Assembly: GCA_024638355.1 (NCBI GenBank)
Contig: JAHEKO010000021.1
Span: 1 to 13,359, forward strand
From: Acidobacteriota bacterium
GTDB lineage: Bacteria; Acidobacteriota; Thermoanaerobaculia; Multivoradales; JAHEKO01
Reading direction: 5' to 3'
Length of the DNA stretch: 13,359 nucleotides
Each line of letters begins with the position of its first letter. Within the stretch, counting starts at the first letter, position 1. Below are positions 5,744 to 13,359 of the stretch, one piece after another. The translations under genes were made by a program, and so were the position numbers. Below the pieces are notes generated by a model that ran no database searches, was not told where the DNA came from, and saw nothing but the letters and a program-made list of their open reading frames with translations.

Positions 5744-8138
5744 ACTCGCTCACCAGCTGCCTCGCGGCTCCGCAGACAGCCTCGACGCCCGGCAGATGAT
5801 CCAACTCCAGGCCCGGCGAGTAGGGGCTGGGGGTGTTGGCCGCGGCGACTCTGTGCACGCTCGCGTCCAGTTCGTAGAACGATTCTTCGAGCAGCCTTCC
5901 GGCCAACTCGGCGCCGAAGCCCCCCCGCCGCGAGTCCTCATGCAGCACCAGCAGACGGTGACTTCCGCGCACCGACGCGAGCACCGTCTCTTCATCCAAG
6001 GGCCACAGACTCCGCAGATCCACCACCTCCACCTCCACCCCCTCCACCGCCAGCTCCTCCGCCGCGGCCAGCGCCGTCCACACCATCGCCCCGTAGGTCA
6101 CGATCGTCACGTCGGTCCCCTCGCGGCGGACGACCGCCTTGCCGATCGGCAGCTCATGCTCCGTGCCGAGGGGCACTTCCTCCCTCAAGTCCGTCCGGAA
6201 GAAACCGTATAACCCTTTTGATTCCAGGAAGATCACCGGGTTCTCGTCGCGAATGGCGGCGATCATCAGGCCCTTGGCATCGGCGGGGGTCGAGGGGGCG
6301 ACGATCTTCCAGCCGGGAGTGCGTAGGAACCACATCTCGGGGCACTGGCTGTGGAACGGGCCGCCGCCCAGGAGCGTCTTCATGTCGCCGGTGGCGCCGC
6401 CGTAGGGGAGGCGGACGACCATCGGGACGGCCCTTCCCCACCGCCAGTAGACCTTGGCGGCGTTGTTGACCAGGGCGTTGAAGGCGGGGGCGAGGAAGTC
6501 GGCGAACTGCATCTCGACGACCGGGCGCATGCGCAGAAGGGCCGAGCCGACGCCGCAGCCGACGATGGCGGACTCGGCGAGAGGGGTGTTCAGGCAGCGC
6601 TTTGAGCCGAACCTCTTGGCCAGACCGCGGGTGACGCCGAAGGCTCCGCCGTAGCGGCCGCCGACGTCCTCGCCGAGGACGTAGACGTTCTCGTCCTCCT
6701 CCATCACCTCGACCAGTGCCTGGCGGACGGCCTCGTCGTAGGACATCCGTTTGACCTTGACCTCACCGAGGGGCTCGGCCGGCGGCTCGGGGACGGGCAG
6801 GACCCGCGGCGCGAACTCCCGGTCGAGGTAGTCGGACGGCTCCGGCCAGGGCGCCTTGGCGGCCTCTTCCCCGGCCATGAGCACGGCGACCTCGGCCTCG
6901 TTCTCGAGCACCGCCCGCTCCTCGAGCGAGACGATCTCCATCTCCTCGAGCCGGCGGGCGTAGAGCTCGATCGGATCTGCCTTCTCCCAGGCCATCAGCT
7001 CTTCGGGGAACTCGTAGCCGGGAATCTTGGCCCCGGCGCTGCCGTGGAAGCGGTCGTCATCGTGATGGGCGTGACCGGGTCGACGGTAGGTCACCAGCTC
7101 GATCAGGCTCGGTCCGTCGCCCCGGCGAGCCCGCTCGGCGGCCCAGGCCACCCCCGCGGCGACCTCGTCGGGATCGTTGCCGAACAGCGTGAGGCCCGGC
7201 ATGCCGTAGCCGGCGGCCCGCAGCGCGAAGCGCTTCGCCGCGGTCTGCTCGCTGACATGCGTACCCAGAGCCCACTGGTTGTTCTCGACGATGAAGATCA
7301 TCGCGAGCTTCTGGACGCCCGCCAGGTTGATCGCCTCGTGCCACTCGCCGAGGCTCGATCCGCCGTCGCCGATGAACGAGACGCAGACGCGATCTTCCTC
7401 GCGCGCCTTGAAGGCGTACGCCATGCCGATCAGGGTCTGGGTGGCGATCGCCAGCGGCGCGGCCGGGGGCAGCACGCCCCTCGCGAAGTCGCCGGTGTGG
7501 ATGTCGCGACCGTCCACCGGCGTGCCCTTCTTGCCGTACTGCACCAGGATCGGGTGCATCGGATCGGGCATGAACATGAGGAGCGCGCCGAGATCGCGAA
7601 TCATCGGGCCGATGTAGTCGCCCGTATAGGTGTCGCCCTCGCCGTGCTCGGGCGGCCGCCGCAGGCGCAAGGCGGCGCCCACGATCGCCTCTTGCCCGGT
7701 CGAGCGGAAGCCCTTCTGCGGCGAGGGGTAGCCCTCCCACGAGATCTCCTTCTTGTCGAAGGCGCGCTTCAGGAAGTTGTCGACGGTGCGGGTGAGGATC
7801 ATCGTCCGCAGCATCAGCCGGCGCTCGTCGGCGGTGATGGACGCCTTGATGCGCCGGCGCTCGAAGAAGCCCCGCACCTGGATCTCGAGCGCCTCGCGCG
7901 CCCAGTTGACCGCCCGCTGGTGGTTGACCAGGGGGTAGAGACGCTGGTTGGCGAACTCCTCGCCGGTGCGAAAGCGCTCTTCGATCCGCGCCAGCAGCGC
8001 GGCTTCGAGCTCGGCCTCTTCGCTGACCTGGGGCAGGTCGCGGATGAGGAACGGCGCCTCGAGACTCAGAAAGCCGTGGAGCTCGCGCAGCAGCTGCTTG
8101 GGGAGCGCACGGGGCGGGGCCCCGGCGGAGTCGGACAT
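5742..8138 (-). CDS. Fused E1 alpha-beta 2-oxoacid dehydrogenase, ThDP-dependent
   Basis: This 798-residue protein carries both subunits of an E1 component of a pyruvate or branched-chain 2-oxoacid dehydrogenase complex. E1 decarboxylates a 2-oxoacid on thiamine diphosphate and hands the acyl group to the lipoyl arm of E2, in the cytoplasm. The alpha half is about residues 100-400. Its ThDP motif is GDG at 257-259 and NN at 286-287, and the loop YRRPGHAHHDD (351-361) matches the family's GHSxSD loop. The beta half is about residues 465-798: TPLAE has the catalytic-type Glu522, and GGGPFHSQ has His596, typical of E1 beta. A helical extension of about 100 residues precedes the alpha domain. Most homologues are two chains; here a proline- and glutamate-rich linker (about 428-460) joins them. 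No E2 or E3 gene is in the window. The start has no clear Shine-Dalgarno, though the N-terminus and codon use fit ATG 8138. A 2-oxoisovalerate (branched-chain) substrate is my first guess; pyruvate is possible. Confidence 0.9.
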   Translation of the reverse strand: MSDSAGAPPRALPKQLLRELHGFLSLEAPFLIRDLPQVSEEAELEAALLARIEERFRTGEEFANQRLYPLVNHQRAVNWAREALEIQVRGFFERRRIKASITADERRLMLRTMILTRTVDNFLKRAFDKKEISWEGYPSPQKGFRSTGQEAIVGAALRLRRPPEHGEGDTYTGDYIGPMIRDLGALLMFMPDPMHPILVQYGKKGTPVDGRDIHTGDFARGVLPPAAPLAIATQTLIGMAYAFKAREEDRVCVSFIGDGGSSLGEWHEAINLAGVQKLAMIFIVENNQWALGTHVSEQTAAKRFALRAAGYGMPGLTLFGNDPDEVAAGVAWAAERARRGDGPSLIELVTYRRPGHAHHDDDRFHGSAGAKIPGYEFPEELMAWEKADPIELYARRLEEMEIVSLEERAVLENEAEVAVLMAGEEAAKAPWPEPSDYLDREFAPRVLPVPEPPAEPLGEVKVKRMSYDEAVRQALVEVMEEDENVYVLGEDVGGRYGGAFGVTRGLAKRFGSKRCLNTPLAESAIVGCGVGSALLRMRPVVEMQFADFLAPAFNALVNNAAKVYWRWGRAVPMVVRLPYGGATGDMKTLLGGGPFHSQCPEMWFLRTPGWKIVAPSTPADAKGLMIAAIRDENPVIFLESKGLYGFFRTDLREEVPLGTEHELPIGKAVVRREGTDVTIVTYGAMVWTALAAAEELAVEGVEVEVVDLRSLWPLDEETVLASVRGSHRLLVLHEDSRRGGFGAELAGRLLEESFYELDASVHRVAAANTPSPYSPGLELDHLPGVEAVCGAARQLVSE

Positions 8139-8146
8139 CGACGAGG

Positions 8147-8152
8147 AGTATA
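8147..8152 (-). promoter_or_regulatory. TATACT box, possible leaderless promoter of E1 gene
   Basis: On the - strand TATACT, one base from the TATAAT consensus, ends eight bases before ATG 8138. Transcription would then begin at or next to the A of the ATG, giving a leaderless mRNA. This fits the absence of a Shine-Dalgarno in CTCCTCGTCG before the start. No good -35 hexamer lies 16-18 bases upstream, so the gene may instead be read through from the pump operon 66 bases away. Confidence 0.3.
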
Positions 8153-8204
8153 TCGGCGCGGGGGTGCCCGGATCGGCGATCGGGGGGAGCGCTTCGCGCG
8201 GAGG

Positions 8205-11200
8205 CTAGAGCGGCGGGGCTTCGGGCATGGGCACCGAATCGAGGTCTTTCTCCGTCGGGCGGCGCTTCTTGCCCGACGCCCGCCACAGCCCCTTGAGCCA
8301 CTCGCCGATCGTCTCCATGCCGACGTTGACGTAGGGCAGGACCAGGAGCGTCAACACCGCCGACGACATCAGCCCGCCCATCACCGTCCGCGCCAGCGGA
8401 TAGTAGAAGATGCCGCTCGTCGCCGGTCCGCGCACCGCCAGCGGCAGGAGACCGATGATCGTCGTGGCCGCGGTCATCAGGATCGGCCGCAGGCGCTCGC
8501 GACCGGCCTGGAGGATCGCCTCCTCACGCGACAGGCCGCCGCGACGCAGCTGGTTCATGTGGTCGAGCAGCACGATGCCGTTGTTGACCACGATGCCCAT
8601 CAGGATCAGCAAGCCGATCTGACCCATCAGGTTGAAGCTGGTGCCGGTGGCGGCCAGCATCCACGCGGCGCCCGGCACCGCGAACGGGATCGAGAAGAGG
8701 ATCGCGAACGGCTGCGCCAGCGACTCGAAGAGCGAGGCCATGACCAGATAGACCAGCACCAGGGCAAGCAGGAAGTTGACGCCCATCTGCGCGTTCTGCT
8801 CGCCCTGCTCGATGATGCGATCGTTCCACGACCAGGAGTAGCCGGGCGGCAGATCGAAGGCGTCCATCAGGCCGGCGATCTCGTCCTGGGTCGATTCCCA
8901 GTCCTCGCCCTCGTAGGTGGCGCGCACGGCGACCCGCACCCGCCGGTTCTCGCGAACGATCTCCTTGGGCCGCGGCACGATGTCGAAGCTGGCGATATCG
9001 GCGAGAGTGATCGGCCGGCCGTTCTCGCCGCCGCCCACCTGCAGCTGTTTGATGTCGTCGATGTTCTCGCGGTCCTCGAGCCGCAGCGCCAGCCAGGTGT
9101 CGACCTCGCGCTCTCCGGTCTTGAAGCGCGGCAGCCGCATCGCCCCCAGGGTGAAGGAGAAGATGTCCGCCACGTCCTGCGCGTCGAGTCCGGCGCGCTC
9201 GGCTTTGTCGCGATCCACCTTGACGCGCACCTCGCGCTGGCTGTCGCGGAAGGACGTGCGAACGTCCTGGATGCCCGCCAGGGTCTCGATCCGGCGCGCC
9301 GCCTCGTTGGCGAAGCCTTCGAGCACGCCCGAGTCCTGGCCGAAGAACTTGACCGCGAAGAACTGCGTGTTGCCGCCGGTGTCGGCCTCGTCTTCGAAGT
9401 AGAGGCGCACTCCCGGGATCTCGGGAAGCTCGTCGCGGATGGTCTTGCGCAGCTCGCGGACCTCGTCGTCCGTCATGTTCTTGCGCGCCAGGACCATGGT
9501 CGTCTCGGCCCGGTTCTCCATCCAGAAGCTGTACAGCGCGGAGACCTCCCACTTCTCCTTGTTCTCCCACAGGAAGGGCTCGACCTGGTTCACCACCTCG
9601 AGCGCTTCCGACTTGTAGGTGTGATCGGCGAACTCATAGCGCAGGAAGATCCGCTCGTTGACGACCCCGGAAAAGATCGCCGACTCGACCATGCCGGTGA
9701 AGAACGGCAGCACTCCGATCGCCAGCCCGAGAATCAGGATGACGAAGGTCTTGGCCGGGTGGTGGAGGGTCCAGCGCAGAGCGTTGGCGTAGCGCTCCTC
9801 GAGCCAGGCGATCGACTTGATCGGCTTGGGCTTCTTGCGCCCCAGGAAGTGGGCCGACATCAGCGGAATCAGGGTCAGCGACGAGAAGAGCGAGCAGGCG
9901 AGCGCGATGGTGATCGTGATGCCGATCTCCTTGAGCCAGGTGGTCAGATCGGTGCTCGCTCCGATCACCAACGGCAGAAAGACGATCAGCGTGGTCAGGG
10001 TCGACGCGGCGACCGCGGTCGACACCCCCCTGGCGCCGCGCAGGGCGGCCTCTTCGCGGTCCTTCACCGTGCGATGGGTGCGGTCGATCGACTCGAGCAC
10101 CACCACCGCGTTGTCGACCAACATGCCCACGGCCAGCATCAGGCCCATCATCGACAGGATGTTGAGCGTCTTGCCGGCGAAGAACATCACGCCGCACGCC
10201 GCCAGGATCGAGAATGGAATCGACAGCGAGACGATCACCGTCGAATCGAAGCGGCGCAGGAAGAAATAGAGGCTGAAGACGGCCAGCAGGGCGCCGATGG
10301 TGCCGGCCTTGAGCAGGCCGGTCAGACCGCCCTGGATCTCCTTGCCCTGGTCCTCCCAGACGAAGAGGCTCACGCCGGCGAGCAGCGGGTCCTCGTTGAT
10401 CTCGGTCTGGATCACCGACATCACCTTGCGCACGACGTCGACGGTATTGGCGGTCGACTCCTTGAACACTTCGAGGCCGACGGCGAACTCGAGATCGAGG
10501 TGCCGGCCGTGCGGGATCGGCGGTTCCTCGTAGGAGAGCTCGGCGATGTCTCCAAGCCGCAAACCGCGCTCGTTGATCTGCAGGTTGCCGATCTGCTCGA
10601 CCGAGGTGAACTCACCGAGCGCCCGCGCGGTGAAGCGCATGCCGCCCGATTCGATCTGTCCCAGCACCAGGTTGGACGACGCTCCCTGCAGCTGCTGGAT
10701 CAGCTGGCCGACGTCGACGCCGTGCTCGCGGACCCGATCGAGCACCAGCTCGATGTCGATCTCCTTGGGCTCGACGCCGTCGAGATTGACCCGCGCCACG
10801 CCCGGCACCCGGCGCAGCCGGTTGAGGATCCTCGCCTCGATCAGGTCGTAGCTCTCCGACAGATCGACGCCCTTGGCCGACACGCGCGCCTGAACGACGG
10901 GAATGTCGTTGGTATTGAACGAAAAGATCACCACCTCGCCGATGTTGGCCGGCAGCTCGGGCTTGACCTGGTCCATCTTCTCGCTGACCTGCATGCGCAC
11001 GACGTCGAGGTCCTGCCCCCAATCGAACTCGAGGAAGAACTGCGCCTGGTCGGCATCGGCCTGGGAGTTCAGCGTGTTGACCGACGGCAGCGTGGCCAGC
11101 ACCTCTTCGACCGGCTTGACGATCTCCTTCTCGATCTGCATCGGGTTGGAGTTCGGCATCGGAATCTGGACGCCGATGAAGGGCGCGTCGACCTCGGGCA

Positions 11201-11308
11201 GGTAGGCCAACGGCAGACGAACGAGAGCGATGCCCCCCAGCACCAGAATGCTGATCAGGAGCATCGCGGTCGTGATCGGCCGCTTGACGGCGAGGCGGGG
11301 TAGCTGCA

Positions 11309-11309
<1 letters not shown>
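8205..11309 (-). CDS. RND efflux permease, second of a tandem pair
   Basis: This complete 1034-residue protein has the usual length and two-fold layout of RND inner-membrane pumps: TM1 (about residues 12-32), a large periplasmic porter loop (about 33-330), TM2-6, a linker of about 37 residues, TM7 (about 521-541), a second periplasmic loop (about 542-840), then TM8-12. RND permeases use the proton gradient to move drugs, lipids or metals out through an adaptor and an outer-membrane channel. TM4 reads GMLVDNAVVV: Asp399 matches the first proton-relay Asp of AcrB, and the second is Asn400. TM10 reads IVVNNGIVLLDH, with Asn909-Asn910 where AcrB has its Lys. This is a variant common in HAE-1-like pumps, so the heavy-metal subfamily is less likely. 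A charged tail of about 30 residues ends the protein. The start ATG overlaps the stop of the upstream RND gene by one base. Substrate cannot be told from sequence. Confidence 0.93.

Positions 11310-13359
<2,050 letters not shown>

Noticed and set aside
9634..10197. Leftward open frame of 187 codons within the second RND gene
   Set aside because: It lies in another frame of a clear, full-length RND gene and is rich in Arg, Gly and Asp, as expected for a frame-shifted shadow.
7044..11303. Open frame of 1419 codons on the + strand, opposite the E1 and RND genes
   Set aside because: It is antisense to two clear genes and runs across the gap between them. Its translation is a low-complexity mix of Arg, His, Gln, Asp, Glu and Leu with no recognisable domain. 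Such long frames arise opposite high-GC genes whose third codon positions are mostly G or C.

Overview
The window reads as ordinary high-GC bacterial chromosome, probably from an Acidobacteriota-type organism (Thermoanaerobaculia-like). That placement is an inference from three things: the architecture of a long TPR-CHAT lipoprotein, a one-chain E1 alpha-beta dehydrogenase, and tandem RND pumps at high GC. No rRNA or marker gene is present to confirm it. I see no tRNA, rRNA, CRISPR array, insertion sequence or phage gene.

Left part, + strand (1-5699). The first 455 bases hold no convincing gene. They do hold a strong intrinsic terminator (261-313) and, just after it, a 25-bp dyad (317-341). 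Three tightly packed genes follow: a probable lipoprotein with TPR-like repeats and a C-terminal CHAT (caspase-like) peptidase domain (456-3572); a 348-residue protein of no family I recognise (3590-4636, GTG start behind a clear Shine-Dalgarno); and a secreted, cysteine-rich metzincin-type zinc metalloprotease (4620-5699), whose start overlaps the end of the preceding gene by 17 bases. This operon joins a caspase-like peptidase, an unknown protein and a secreted metalloprotease, and is the best candidate here for an undescribed system.

Middle (5700-5741). The rightward and leftward operons converge on a 42-base gap. An imperfect hairpin (5698-5743) spans it and includes most of both stop codons.

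Right part, - strand (5742-13359). Reading leftward from the right edge there are: an RND efflux permease cut by the window edge (11309-13359), a second complete RND permease overlapping it by one base (8205-11309), and, after a 66-base gap, a fused E1 alpha-beta 2-oxoacid dehydrogenase (5742-8138). The two RND genes look translationally coupled and probably form a two-permease export system. Its adaptor and outer-membrane partners would lie beyond the right edge. The E1 gene may be read through from the pump operon, but a TATACT box eight bases before its ATG and the lack of a clear Shine-Dalgarno also suit its own leaderless promoter.
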